Assembly (NCBI RefSeq): GCF_021155765.1
Contig: NC_060116.1
Location: forward strand, 17,362,584-17,426,583
Direction of reading: 5' to 3'
Length of the DNA: 64,000 nt
DNA from: Diprion similis
Lineage: Eukaryota > Arthropoda > Insecta > Hymenoptera > Diprionidae
A program made the position numbers and the translations under genes. Numbering within the stretch: the first letter of the stretch is position 1; every line of letters starts with the position of its first letter. The notes beneath the pieces are model-generated. The model was not told where the DNA came from. It saw only the letters and a list, made by a program, of their open reading frames with translations, and did no database searches. Shown here piece after piece: positions 13,715-26,599 of the stretch.

Positions 13715-15898
13715 TATAGCTCTTTGGAACATTCTGTACCGAGGTATCGTAACGATATCGGAAGATATAATATATTACATATTAAATTTTTAAGAAACTC
13801 AATCTCCTTTCAATTTACTGAACCACAATAGCAGTTTTTTCAAACTAAAGTATGAAAAACACAAGTAAAAAAATAAATGAATCAGGTAATCAATAATAAA
13901 ACATCGATCAGTATATCAAAATAATATCAAGTTTCAAAAATAAAATCCAGTATATTATAAAAGTGACGATTCGCGAAGTCGGTGATCAGAAACTACGCGA
14001 GAGAATAATGCGCACGCGAATAGCTAAGATGAAGAGGGAGAAGATTTGAAAAAGAAAATAAAAAAAAAAATAAAACCAACACGCGATCAGGAAAGTACGC
14101 GAATCTTCTCCTACATCTCGGCATCGCAGGACACATGACGCAACTGAATACCCGATTGCGCGACATCGAACCGGTTTTCATCGTGTGCGTTCTTCACCAC
14201 GTGTGTGTACCTATAGGTGTGCGTATGTATGTACCTACATGCACATGCAAGTATACTATACATTGTGTCGAATATAGGAATTCGCATGCGTATCAAAGCG
14301 GACGTACCTAATCACGTTTGCAGACAACACAGACGTAGACGTGCATTGAAACTAACGTCGCAGATTTCCGATTCGCATGACCGGTTTTTATAAAAGTATT
14401 TAAATAACTGTTGCGGCCACCGCTAGGGCAAAAACTTCTCTATTCATACAAGATACCTAGCAATAACGATTTGTCACTATACATATCCGGTTAGCTAAAA
14501 TTATTATTTAAAACCGCGGAGTCGTCGTATACACGCGCGTATGTATATAATGCATATATTATACGCGGAAGTACCTAACGCGAAATTATCATTTCCTTCG
14601 AACACGATCTTATCGTTAAACGTTTTTCCTTGTAGGTACTCGCATGCTTACGGATTTACATAATTTTCGTTTATTACTAGAGTTTTTTTTTTAAATTTTT
14701 ATTATAACTCTGACAACAAATGCCAAAGAGAGCAGATGCATTTTTAGTCAATTATTGTACTTTGTAGAGTATCGTCTATGCATTACAGACAAATTAGTGA
14801 CGACGTAAACGTATCGCGTGCATCCACGCGAATACCTGAAACACTCGTCGTACTATTATATACACGCCGTATAATATCCTTCTATCAATCCGTCGCGTCG
14901 TTCTAGTTTTTCACCCCCACCCCTCAAGTTTCAATACCTATATAGTGCATCTAGGTTCTATACACGGCAAGTTTGTTTTACAAACGTTGAACGTGCGTTT
15001 CGTGATGTTTCGTGTTTCCATTGGTTGTATACATATAATGTATACAGATATATGTATGTATAATTGTATATGTAGGTTTGGCCTCGAGCATTCGCACCTC
15101 AGATCAATTATGATGATAATATAGAATGTCAGGTTGCGGATAAGATCATCGAATACATAATTTAATCGCCTTATGCATATATAATATATATACTTATACC
15201 TGTAAGGCGTACCCATTCGACATCCCTGCAGGATAGGATACGTTTGAAATCCGGATTTATGGGAATGAATTTTGTTTTACAAACGCGCGAATATTATACT
15301 TAAATTTATTATATACAAGCAATAGGGTATAAAGATTTGCGAAGAGAATGGGACAATATAAGAATCAACGATGAATATTGAAATACGTGTATTAAACAAA
15401 TTATAAATCTATGGATACGACCAGAAAGCTGGTTAAAGGACAATTATGCATGAAAGATCAAACTACTAACACAATTTTGTTTCGCGACCAAACCCAAGAT
15501 AGTTCGTTACGCCTTTCGTTATTGCTTCTATTAGTTACACTGTATTTATAATGTTTAGGAAACGGTTTTAGTTGATAAGGTGCGCGCGTCGCTTTTTGCA
15601 ATATGGTACCTGCCGCGCCACAAGAGTTTATAGCTAACAATAAGATCGTACGTCAGAGTACTTCGTAAGAAAATCGGGCATGTATCAAACAAAGCATATT
15701 CACTTCAGATAAAATCTATTATAACGACGGAAGTCCTGAACACGTTTTTCCACAAAATCATGTAAAACAACATGATACACTATTCGTACCACGCTTATTA
15801 ATTGACGATTATGACTCGCAAATAGGCCTAGACATAACGCGAGTATGTACGCTCGCATATCGATGGCCGCTAATCGTAAGCTAAAAATAATCGATGCA

Positions 15899-16262
15899 TC
15901 GATTAATCGAGTCAAAAATAATAATCAAAAACGACGTGATTCTATCGGTGAAAATGAATCGATTAATCGATCATTTTATATTTTGTTGAAACGATGCGTT
16001 TAGCGGTAATAGCGGAAAAGTTTTTTTTTTTTTTTTTTTTGTTGTTAATCTATAGTTTGGTTAAAAATATTTTTCAATTTTAGGTGAAAATACTCATTTA
16101 TATTTAAATTATTATATCAAAAAGGTACTTAATAAATAAGAGAATTATAATAATTGATACTTTTAATCGCATTAATTGATATTGCAATGCGTCGTTCTTG
16201 GTGGTAAAAAACAAAAATTGTCCGATTGTGAGGAAAAATAATCGAGTCTGTCGATTAATCGA
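15899..16262. promoter_or_regulatory. Cluster of TCGATTAATCGA palindromes (possible enhancer)
   Basis: The 12-base palindrome TCGATTAATCGA occurs at 15899-15910, 15959-15970 and 16251-16262. The first and third share the context AAAAATAATCGA...TCGATTAATCGAGT. The middle copy sits in a longer near-palindrome (AAAATGA-ATCGATTAATCGAT-CATTTT). ATCGAT-type sites are bound by Onecut/Cut and DREF-class factors; that link is inference. Confidence 0.4.
16021..16040. repeat. Poly(T) run
   Basis: Twenty consecutive T within the palindrome cluster; on the minus strand it could be a retroposed poly(A) tail, but no element body is recognisable. Confidence 0.8.
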
Positions 16263-17484
16263 GTTTAGAACTATAAGCCATTATACTCGTTTAATTGGGA
16301 AAAAATAAAAATCGATTATTTTCTTCGTCATTCTTATACAAATACTACGTACACGAGTGCGTACCGCGTATGGTACGAATATTGAGGCATGTATGCCTCA
16401 TGCGTGAGATAGATCAGTATGTGAGTAGGTATGCGCGTCGAAGTTGAAGGCGCCAACTGTAAACGTGTAGGAACTCTCCATGCGGCATCTGTCACAGACA
16501 CGTACAAAATTGTCCACGATAAACACGCGCACGCGTGACACGCGTACACACATGTATCACGTATATTAGCGATGAACCGTCCTAACTACGCCCACACGTT
16601 TTCCAAGACACATTGTAGGTATTTTACGTGGAATTGTTTATACATAAGCGATGATATGTATAATATATACATGTTATTTGTGTATATAATGTGAGCATAT
16701 ATTTTGCGTGAATAGATCATTCGAATACATATGTACTCTTGGAAGGATTTATTGAATAACGCTCGCGGAGTCGAGATTGATATTTTCTTTTTTCAACTTC
16801 TCGACCGCTCGTGTTGAGCGGACATTCGAAAATTAGTGTGAACAGATTTCCTCAGCTAATATCAGCTAAAAGCAAGACGGGCTTTGACGTCAGGCTGCGC
16901 GATTGGTAAAAATACACATACGCGTGTTGGGGCACGCGGTTTGTGTCTGTTAGAAAATTCTTATTACGATCGAAAAATTTTATACAGATCACCGAAGTCC
17001 TGGATACGTTGTCTTTTGAACTGACTTTAATATGTCCATCTATTATTGTGATTTGAATAGGATAAGGGCCGTTGTGTACCTCGTTGCTGTTTCGTCATCG
17101 AGGAATTTCGAGCTAAATTAGAGATCAGAGATTACGGCATACCTTACACATATGTTACACATTAACGAATTCGCCAGAATCAAAACAATCACATCGATCT
17201 CGTCATCGGAGAGAAGAGACGTCGAGAGTTATTCACGGCGTGTAACATCAAGATAAGATTGTACGCATAATGTAGATTTCAATTAATTACGATCAACTCT
17301 ACGTAGGCTTTTTCCGCGGCGTGGTTAGACGACGCCCGGGAGAAAATGAAAGAAAGAAAAAAACGGCAGCTTTTCCCGCGCAAGTTTTTTTTTTTTTTGC
17401 GTCCTTTTTCCTAACCCCCTCTCCCCCCCTGCCGCCGATTAGAAAGGAAGACGAGTCGTGAATTACAGAGCTAGACAAACTCAC

Positions 17485-17511
17485 GAGTTGTTCGGGCGTC
17501 GTGTTTTTCAT
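17485..17511 (-). CDS. Hex: Hexokinase alternative first coding exon B (candidate)
   Basis: An ATG at 17511 on the minus strand opens MKNTTPEQL and reaches the donor GTGAGT at 17484 in phase 0. Joined to the core exon at 1607 it gives [17 protein letters not shown], a short polar leader of the kind usual for insect hexokinases. The sequence just upstream (17512-17830) is CpG- and GA-rich, and the local open frame has no other plausible use. The 16-kb splice is inferred. Of the three candidate leaders this looks the most like a standard hexokinase start. Confidence 0.55.
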
Positions 17512-17830
17512 GATGCGTTCCTTGCCTCCGTTTGAAAATTTCCACGTGCGGTGTGAGGTACGTGCGATGTAAGGTTTCGAGTATCCGGTGGTGCGACGAC
17601 GTCGAGTCAGCTCACGATCAGCTACTGCAAGTTGCGAAACTAACCGACAAACGCGAACGTGCGACTCGTGCGGTGAACGACGCAAGTCTGTGACCCGAAA
17701 TAATCGCGAGAGAGAGAGAGAGAGAAAAGGAGAAGAAGGAAAAGGAAGAGAGTGAGAGAAGAGGAGGGAGGGACGTACACACCTATCTACGTACGTACGT
17801 ACGCACACGCCATGCATACATTCGCCTTAA
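17512..17830 (-). promoter_or_regulatory. GA/CpG-rich probable promoter region for exon B
   Basis: A GA dinucleotide run (17707-17726) and purine-rich tract to about 17770 on the plus strand, within a CpG-rich block immediately upstream of exon B. GAGA-type sequences mark many insect promoters. No TATA box was identified. Confidence 0.35.
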
Positions 17831-20800
17831 GCTCAACGACGCCGCGACGCCACGGTGACTTTAAAATAACGCGACGTGTCTTATAGGTATACACACCTTA
17901 CACCTATAAGTACATACGAAGGCAGTTATTAGGCAGGTATTAATAATGACGGGTGGTCGTTCCGTTCACCAGTCGAACCTTAGATTGTAGCATGGAACAA
18001 CGGTAGGTTGGAAGTTCTGAAAGAAACAAACGCGATTCCCTCGCCGGACACACCGCATTCGCAATTCGTTTGATCTTGCTGCAGGTGTTGTTGCCTGTCA
18101 TATTTATAATTACTACGCTATATGTAGATCGAACCAATGTGATTCTTCGTACTGTTGATCGTCGTCGTCACATGCAGACGTGACCGTGTTAACAAGGTCT
18201 CTTTAGGTCTGCTGGGATGCGACGTTTACTTGACTAATAACGACGTATAATATTCATACTTTTCCAATCTGTTTGACGTAATGTGAACTTCTATGATTAC
18301 CAGGCGGTGGTCCGCGAAAAGAAAAGCGGATAAGAAGGAATTATCAACCGCGAATTGCCAGACTTCCTGTTTCTGTTTTCGAGTAACTTATACTGATTAT
18401 GTACATGTTAGCAGGATTTTTTCGGAGTCGATCAAAGTTATAAAGATAAAGCGATGATTTCGATCTACGGATCATGCCCGACTTATCAAACTCCACAGAA
18501 TTTTAACGACTAGAATCTAAACAATGGTATTTTAGTATAGATTATAAACCTGTCTATTGACGTCGAAGAACCGTTGGTATAAACGACAAACATTTGAAAT
18601 GAGATTTTCCTTCCCGCTAACGTGATTCCTAATTACACCTTCGTTGACTCGCAGAGTATTCTTCCAGTCGATTATCGAATTTATTGGACATTTGAATTTT
18701 ATGCAACTTGTATAGGGGATGCAGCTAGCGCTTGAGGACATCGTAAAAACTGAAAATGTATTGTTTCGGGTCATCGAGCCGCAGCTAATATTACATATTA
18801 GCTACGATTCGTAAAAGTTAAATGCCCGCGACTTATGTTCGTAACGTATAAAATACAACATTCAGTGGCCAACTTCGTTGTATAATGTAGATATAAACAT
18901 AGGTATGTATAATGTATATGCACTATAACCAATGTCAACCGTCGTCTGTGACGATGGAAATGAGCGCGCCGTTAACCTGCACATACCTATATACAATTGA
19001 TATGTTGACCACGAGCGGAACATTATTGTATCGAGTTTAAGGCCCAAAATATATCTATCTCGACATAGACGGGCCCGTGAAAGTAACGCAGCTAATTGTA
19101 AGAGAGCGGTTGACGACCGGCCTCCTCCAATCAGAGCTGATATCTTCACGGTATAAACCTTGTGCAAACGTTGCTTCAATATATTGCGACTAGTTTCCAA
19201 TATAGGTACGTGACTCTCTATTTTCTGGCGACGATCGGAAATACATCAAAATCGATCGAGTACCTGTGGGATTTAATACGATTGGGAAGGTACGCAGATC
19301 TTCATCACGATAACGATCCCCGGCGTCGCGACGCTCCTCCGTCTCAAGGTGACCTTCGATCGTGACTCGTCGGATCGGCAGCGATAAGTTGCTACGCGTT
19401 GCGCCGGAAAGATATCGATACATGTAATACGAAGCCGTGAAAAGTATTCGCGAATTTCGTGACGTAGTACCGCGAACCGGAAACGAGCGGGGAATGGACT
19501 GGAGCAATTATGGCAAAAAATCAATCACATTCATCTTGCAATCGTTACACCAGGAAATATGCCGCCCCTTATCTTCCGCAGTCACGAAGATTCCAAGATC
19601 GAAATCGACAGACGACGGCAATACGTATACCATATATATGTATGTACAATAAGATCAGATTAAACAATTTTCACACCTGTATAAGGTACGTAAAGAAAAC
19701 TTGCACGCAGGCGCCGCCTTTCCGGCGAGTCGTCCGATGGAACGACGCACGAGTCGATTTGGCCCGCCGTTTACGTCGTTATGGATTTTTCCACCCTCGT
19801 GTGTTTGATCGCTCGGCTTCCAAAATTTCACGCAGGGTTCGCGCAGGGCCTTGTAATTGAATCGGCGGAGATATTTGAAGGTCCGAACTTAACCAGGACT
19901 TATTGTCAGTTAAGTACGAATTGGCGGGTGTTGCCACACGACGAATGGAGCCAGACGGCTGCAGGAATTGGTAACAGGGGCCGCGACGTACCCTGAGGAC
20001 CAAAAGACCACCAGTCGAATATGCTGGCAACCTTCGCGCGAAAGTGAAAGGATTGAGCTCGTTAATGGGCTCGGACATGCGTGCGAATATCGGGTGAGTA
20101 GGTAGGTAGGTATAGAGGTCACCTGCTTGACGATTCTTCGACGGACACGTATTACGTATAATATGCATGTGCAGCAGGGTGGGTTTCTTGAGTGAAATCA
20201 GGCATTTCTCTGACGACGTTCGAGGCTCGAAAGAGGAAATTAGAGAGCGCGAGACAGAGTGAAGAAGAGAAAGAGCCGAAAGCAGAAGCTGCATAGCTAC
20301 ATTTTATTTCCGATGCAACACCTGCGATATGTGACAAGTCCATCGGTATGAACCGGTTGGACCATTTTTTTTTTTTTTGCTAATTTTCACAAGTAAAATT
20401 CTTAGCTGGAAAGGAATATTTTTGAAAACACTACGAAATTTGTGGAATTGCGTTAATTAACTCTGACGAAGCCGGAGAATTGTTTACCAGCGTGCATAGT
20501 AATTTCAATTCAACTTTACCCGAGATGCTTAGACCTATAATGACGTATTTCTCGGGTTTTACGAAAGCTCGTATACAAGAATAAAAGTCAAGTTTTCCTC
20601 ATTCGATTAATTAAATGAATTAATAAAACGGTTAGTTAATTGCCTTTGCGGTAACAGGAGGTGCGCACATCTCTGCCTTCTTTTGCTCTTTGCAGCATGG
20701 CTTCCTCACGACTACAGTCACCGGCTGAAAGTTCAAGATACAAGGTCAACCCTACCTCTCAAGGTCACCCGGATTCATTCAATACATGCGTACCCGGAAA

Positions 20801-20850
20801 TTTTAAGACGAAAATAAATATACCAAAATTACAAAATCCTGGCATAGCCC

Positions 20851-20852
20851 GG

Positions 20853-20886
<34 letters not shown>

Positions 20887-20900
20887 CATATGTATATATG
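20851..20900. repeat. (TA)n microsatellite
   Basis: Two TATA runs interrupted by TATG units, about 50 bases. Confidence 0.85.
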
Positions 20901-23900
20901 TATTCAGCCATGCAGTCAAAGTATGTTTAGTAAACCATTTAATTAACTACAACAAATTCGTACCAAATTCTCTCCGGGCGAGTGTCCGTGCTCCATTTTT
21001 CTAAGAATATAACATACAACAATTGCAAGTCGAATAACTTAGTAATTTTTTTCACCTATAACACTCAAATTGGTAATAAATCATCTCTCAAGTCCACCGC
21101 AACCCGACGATTTGCTGATGGCATCGACCATGTCACTTTGAATTTCAATGAAACGGAGGATAGAAAATAATCGATAAATAATCGAAATCGTTCAACGAGT
21201 CATATTCAAGTTTTGCGCAAACGCTGCCTGCAGCTGTTACTCGTCGCCTTGACAATGCGTCTCCAGCTGATAATCTCGGTTCACGGATAATCAAGTACCT
21301 AATATACCTATCACTATGATTAATTGGCGGATAAGCAAGAATCGACGTTACCTCATCTATCGGTTCGGGACTGTACGAGTTGTTCGCATCGTTCTGAACC
21401 GACGCAGCTTCGCCATTCTTCGCGTAACATGTGCAGATTTTGCTCAAAAGCGAACCGTTCTTCGTCTTCATATCGCCCGACAGCCAACCACTTCACTTCC
21501 ACTAATTAATTTTTAACGTTTTTAAATATTATACCGAACGCAGTGTCGGATCCACTGGATTATTCAGCGTGTATTACAGCGAATCTACTTTCAAACAAGT
21601 ATATATATTCTTATAGAGAAGCAGACTAACAATAAGGGGTAGAAACACTCTCGGAGTTTGAAAACGGAGTGTGCAGCATCCTCTGGGTACGGACCGAATC
21701 TATATAAGGACGTACCGGGAGGGGAGAACCTGACCTGCCCGTCTCTCGCTGTCCCACCATGCAAGGGCCAATGGCAAGCCGTTTCACGGCCTGTTTCCAC
21801 TCTATGGCGTGTTCGCACGCACGTATCTAACGGGGGTGGCTCGGGAGGATCGAGAGCCTTTGATTCTTACTTCGAATTGAAAATATTATCCCCCAATTCT
21901 CACAGCTGTTGGCCACAAATATGTGGGGAAAAAATTCTCTGACATTTCCAGGTTTTCCAGAACCTATGACTCAGTTTTTCCTGACATTTTCCCATTTTTA
22001 GTCAGTTACTAATAGAACTTAAATCGTTCAGCTTGTTAACTCTATATTCACTCGAAATTCAATTCGAATTGAAGAAAAATATAATGTACAAAAACGTCAG
22101 TTTAAACCGTCTTGTTTTCTCGATGAAAAAAGTAAACTTGTTACCTAAAAAAATCATTTCTAATTCCCATGTTAGAAAACTAATATTTTTAACTTTTCCA
22201 TAAACCAATTAAAAATCCCCAGATATTTACAGGTGTTGCCACCCTGAAACGGTCTTCCGACTTCTGTATTTAACTAAAAAAATTATACCGATAAAGAATT
22301 TAATACGTTTTGTCGATATTTAGGTGGATGGTATAATAAACGGTACGTAACTTATTTTGGATCGTCAGTCGTACTTTAGCTCTACCGCTCATTTGTTTTC
22401 TTTTTTTTCGGTAAATTATCGGTGACTAATGGAGAAAATTAGTATATCGTACGTGCGAACACGTTCCGCGCAATTATTATACGTACAGTCGAGGCCCGGC
22501 TTAAGTTAGTAAAAAGTCTCGTAAAAAGGACAATTGTTTCGCATGTATCGCACAGTACCTGAATAGTCGGTTCTTGAGTACACATAATCTGCGGATTGTC
22601 GTCTGCACAATATTTTATCCTGGGTGTTGAAAGGTGAAATAGTCGGCGATGCGTTATAAATATTTCTTATAACACGCGTATGCGGAAAAAGTCAATCACA
22701 AGGTCTCACGTTCCTTTCACCGAAAAACAAACGTTCTTCACGCTGACGTGGAGAAAGATCCACGAATTTATTATCATTGACGATTATCAGCAATTCACAC
22801 AATCAATTCCGCAATATTGTAGACCAATTCCTTAATTGAAGCAATTTATAACCACCCCTGTGTGATTCGATCGAAACTTGCTTTCCTACTACCGGATAAG
22901 GCCGAATTATATACATGGATATACCTACTGCTTGCGGCAACAAGTAAAAGGTCACGTTGCAGCTGTAAAATAAGCAATAAATACATATAACATTATTCCT
23001 AAGTAATTGTGACAGCTAAACCATATACCTCACGGTGTAATAATTTATAATCTTATCTGCGCACGCTTCAACATCCGTTATAATCCGACCTTCAAACATT
23101 CCCAATTGACAATAAAACGATATATTTTATGAGCAGGAATTTTTTTAGCACGACAGGTTGAAGCGTCCTCTAGTTCCCCTTTGCGAATCGTTAACTTTCC
23201 GTTGTAAAATGATGCCTTAATTACCCTTATCGCTGATTAAATAGTTCAATCTGGATCTGCCGCAATCGGAAACTGCAATTCCATGCATTTTTTTAATTAT
23301 AAAGACTGAGAGATCGCATCGGTCGCATGGTACTCGTGTTCAGCAATAAATGACCCATATTATGCTTTTGTAAATGGTCGCGGTAAATTTTTTCAATGTC
23401 TCAGTATGCGGATACCGATCGATGACATTTGATTAAAAGATTTTTATCGGCCATGTACCTAATCGATAACACATCTGCCTATAATCGATAAAGCAGTCGT
23501 ATAACATTCGCAATGCGATATGGAAAAGTTCCACCGTTTTGCCAGTGAAACCTGAACGGATGTTGCCACGATTTGACATCATGTTTTATTCTAGCCCGTG
23601 TCTTAATTTAATGACCGCATATCGGACTAATCAACAAATGATAAGTACCATAACGATCGGCAAAGGACCGGTATGTATTAATCTTTTCACGTGCAGAAAT
23701 CTACAATTGTAAGTAACACACAGGTGTGCAATTTTATTGCACTCGTAAAGTCTGGTTATTACATGACAAATGACAATAACAACTTCGCGAAATACTTATA
23801 CTATAGTTTTATGGCGATGATTTTGTAAATTCGTAGGATTGTACGGATTACTAGAATTACTATAAACAGTTCATCTTGTTTTTTAACCTGTCCGATATTG

Positions 23901-24690
23901 TAACACTATAACGACGAGAATTATGAGCGAAACATTTTTCCATTGCTCGGCTGCTTGTGGAGACAACTTCGGGCAAGACTGACAATGATAGGAAATATAA
24001 CAAGTATATATTAGCGAGCTACGAGCACTCTTTGCTCGCAGAACCCTTGCGATGGAACTCTTAGAGACTCGTTAAGCGCGTCGGTGACTTTCAAAAATAG
24101 AAATTCCGCCGAGCCGACGACGAAAGACTAGTTCATTTTTAAATACGAAACTCACATCTTAGGCGCAGGCCAACGGCGAATTCGAACGAATGTGCTGACT
24201 GTGCACTCTTTTCATTTAAGCCGATATGTCCTTATTTTCAATCACATTGTAAAGTTACGGATAAAAGTAACAAGCTGCAGCGTACCGGTTTCATAACGCG
24301 ACATACGCATTAAGGCGAGCGCCATTTGATTAATAGGTTCCTATTAATTGTCCCTGAACAAGAAGCTGTGGATCCGGTGAATGAGAGATCGGAACATTGC
24401 AATAGAAAAGTCGCGGGACTATATTCAAATACCAAGGTGACACAAGCGCCCTCGATGCTCAGTCAAAGTGGATGGCAATGGTATTCGGTTCAGTGGAACA
24501 ATGCACACAATACACCTGGACACGATATTAATTTCTACGTAAGACATACTCGTGGATGTAGACTGTGTAGAAGTTTGGAGACCGCGGGAAACGGTAACAC
24601 CAGCAGTGCGGTAGTAACGCGGGAATGGATTTTATACTCGTACACCGAGTTCGATTTTATATGTACCAAGAAGTGACCAAACTGCAGAGA

Positions 24691-24717
24691 ACTATTACTA
24701 TTACTATTACTATTATC
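24691..24717. repeat. (TTACTA)-type trinucleotide repeat
   Basis: Alternating ACT and ATT triplets over 27 bases, just inside the intron next to candidate hexokinase exon C. Confidence 0.85.
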
Positions 24718-24734
24718 ATATGAAAAATGCTCAC

Positions 24735-24791
24735 AGCTGGATCGATGTGCTCCCACTTTTCATTGACATAATCCCAATTCTCCTCTTCCAT
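24735..24791 (-). CDS. Hex: Hexokinase alternative first coding exon C (candidate)
   Basis: On the minus strand an ATG at 24791 (context GTCATGG) opens MEEENWDYVNEKWEHIDPA, 19 codons, ending in phase 0 at a GTGAGC donor (24734). It could join the hexokinase core exon at 1607 to give ...[13 protein letters not shown]. The acidic, Trp-containing peptide looks more like real coding sequence than the surrounding intron. It could instead be the first exon of another minus-strand gene, but I see no other gene downstream that would accept it. The splice is inferred. Confidence 0.4.
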
Positions 24792-26164
24792 GACGACCTT
24801 GGTCACAGTGGTCACGGCAATGAAGGTGTTATTGCGATGGTATTCGATATACAACGTATGACGAGGACCAGACCTCGACTCCCCTTCGCGTACCGCGATG
24901 ATCACTCGCGACGATTGATGAATGAATCTTCGAGAGCTCGAGGATGAGTTACGGGGTCCACGGAGCTCGGCTCTGTTTCTCTTTCACCCTTCTCCTCCAC
25001 CACTAGGTATACCGAGAAGAAGCGAAGCCAACGACAAGGATGCGCGCCTTCTTCGAGACGCCAGGCGCACCACGTAACTTTTAAGCGTAGAGGTATTTAT
25101 TATAGGCATACGAGTCGTTACGTTGCGTTTCGACTTACGTCACGGGTAACGTGTTGGCTCCCCGTCGGGCCAACGGGACAGAAATACATACATCAATCGC
25201 GCGTGGAAAAAGGTATTTTTGGAACCTCGACCCAACAACCGGCTCGTTAGTGCAGCGATTCGCGGTTAACGTCTTCGCGTCTGCAATATAAATCCAATCA
25301 ATGCGCACCGCGTCACGTGTATGCCTACGAATGATAGTTTCCTTGCGGTGAATTCTGGAACGTAAACAAGTACACATACTCGCGCGGCATGATTTGATCG
25401 AACCTCTGGCATTTTCTTTTGCATTGCAGAAATGATTCATCAGGTTTGAATACCTGGCGCGGAACGGACCAGGTGATGCTGTGCAGCTGGTTATAAAAAT
25501 TTGATGAAAGTTACACAAAACTTTGATTCGACAGGCTGCTGATGCATTGCTCGTGTAATTTATTACACGTTTTGGAAATTCGATCATTGCAACGGTCTAT
25601 TCACTCACTCTTGCTCAATTTATTTGGTAGGTTCAGAGAATCTGCATAATAATTATCTCGATCATATCGCCCTTTGCGATTACTCTAGCTCCGACATTTT
25701 ATCCTGAGAAGGACACTCTTAATTTTTAGGATAACACAAGAAGCGGATTGGGGTCTAGTATGAAAAAATTTAAACAACTCGAATTGCATTAAGTAGCAAC
25801 AACAAATCTGAAACTTACCAAAATGTGTAAGGATGGTCTTACAAGGTATATTGTTATTAGAGACGTAGAGGTTACGAATCTGCAGCAACGTATGTTTTTC
25901 TTTTATAAAGGTAGTTTATAAACAGGGTTTATCAATATACATTTTTAAGTGATAAACAACCTTATCTAACTTAATCCATAGTACTTGTGCTTTGGTTTGT
26001 CATCTGGCGATGTGTCTTACCAAATATCTTTTTTTATGAATATAGATTTATTTTTTCTTAGTAATTGTACTTTTTTCGTGTTTAGTAATCAATACTTCCT
26101 TGGGTAGTTAAAAGCTATGGTAAAGAAAGAAATAAAAAAAACCATCGCCACTGTAACAACGTAT
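24792..26164. other. Intergenic / upstream region
   Basis: Region upstream of hexokinase exon C. It is moderately CpG-rich to about 25.5 kb, then AT-rich up to the tRNA genes. No coding sequence recognised. Confidence 0.5.
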
Positions 26165-26248
26165 GTCAGGATGGCCGAGCGGTCTAAGGCGCTGCGTTCA
26201 GGTCGCAGTCCACTTCTGTGGGCGTGGGTTCGAATCCCACTTCTGACA
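26165..26248 (+). tRNA. tRNA-Leu: tRNA-Leu (anticodon CAG)
   Basis: The 84-base sequence folds as a class II tRNA. The acceptor stem GTCAGGA pairs with TTCTGAC (one G-T), the discriminator is A, and the long variable arm expected for leucine is present. The anticodon stem CTGCG/CGCAG encloses TTCAGGT with anticodon CAG. The B box GGTTCGAATCC is intact and a T8 Pol III terminator begins within a few bases of the 3' end. Confidence 0.96.
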
Positions 26249-26528
26249 ATTTTTTTTCATCCCCCGAAGACACTTTTACTTTGCAGTCTAACGAATAAAG
26301 TACGTGGCTTACAAACAGGACTCATCTTATCTTCGACCATGCTGCAACATTTTGTTTTTCTTAGTTACATGCAGTGGGTCATAAAATCAGAGTAACACGG
26401 AAAGACGATATGCATGCGAACACACTTTTTTCCGTCGAGTTATGTTATTCTGCGAGTTATTCACTAACCTCAAATATGATATTATACTCAAATGTACATT
26501 TAAATCTAATGTCACCCAAAACTGCAAG

Positions 26529-26599
26529 GCATCGGTGGTTCAGTGGTAGAATGCTCGCCTGCCACGCGGGCGGCCCGGGTTCGATTCCCGGCCGATGCA
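26529..26599 (+). tRNA. tRNA-Gly: tRNA-Gly (anticodon GCC)
   Basis: A 71-base cloverleaf. The acceptor GCATCGG pairs with CCGATGC, the discriminator is A, and the anticodon loop CTGCCAC carries GCC. The T arm GGGTTCGATTCCC is canonical. A T-run terminator follows (26602-26609). It lies 280 bases downstream of tRNA-Leu on the same strand. Confidence 0.96.

Larger units (their letters stand above)
8151..17484. other. Hexokinase intron / intergenic-like DNA
   Basis: About 9.3 kb with no recognisable coding sequence. It contains the inverted repeat at 10291-10440, the foldback element at 13106-13714, a cluster of ATCGAT-type palindromes at 15899-16262 and a T20 run at 16021-16040, which are listed separately. 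Confidence 0.55.
17831..24734. other. Hexokinase intron; no gene seen
   Basis: About 6.9 kb without recognisable coding sequence on either strand. Features are a TA-rich microsatellite (about 20851-20900), a short moderately GC-rich stretch at 21650-21870 and a sequence at 22486 (TACAGTCGAGGCCCGGC) that resembles one end of a pogo/Tigger-type element with no partner end found. Confidence 0.5.

Noticed and set aside
17299-17817. 172-codon minus-strand frame
   Set aside because: Ser/Arg-rich product of a GA-rich tract. Only its internal MKNTTPEQL segment with the donor is used here, as hexokinase exon B.
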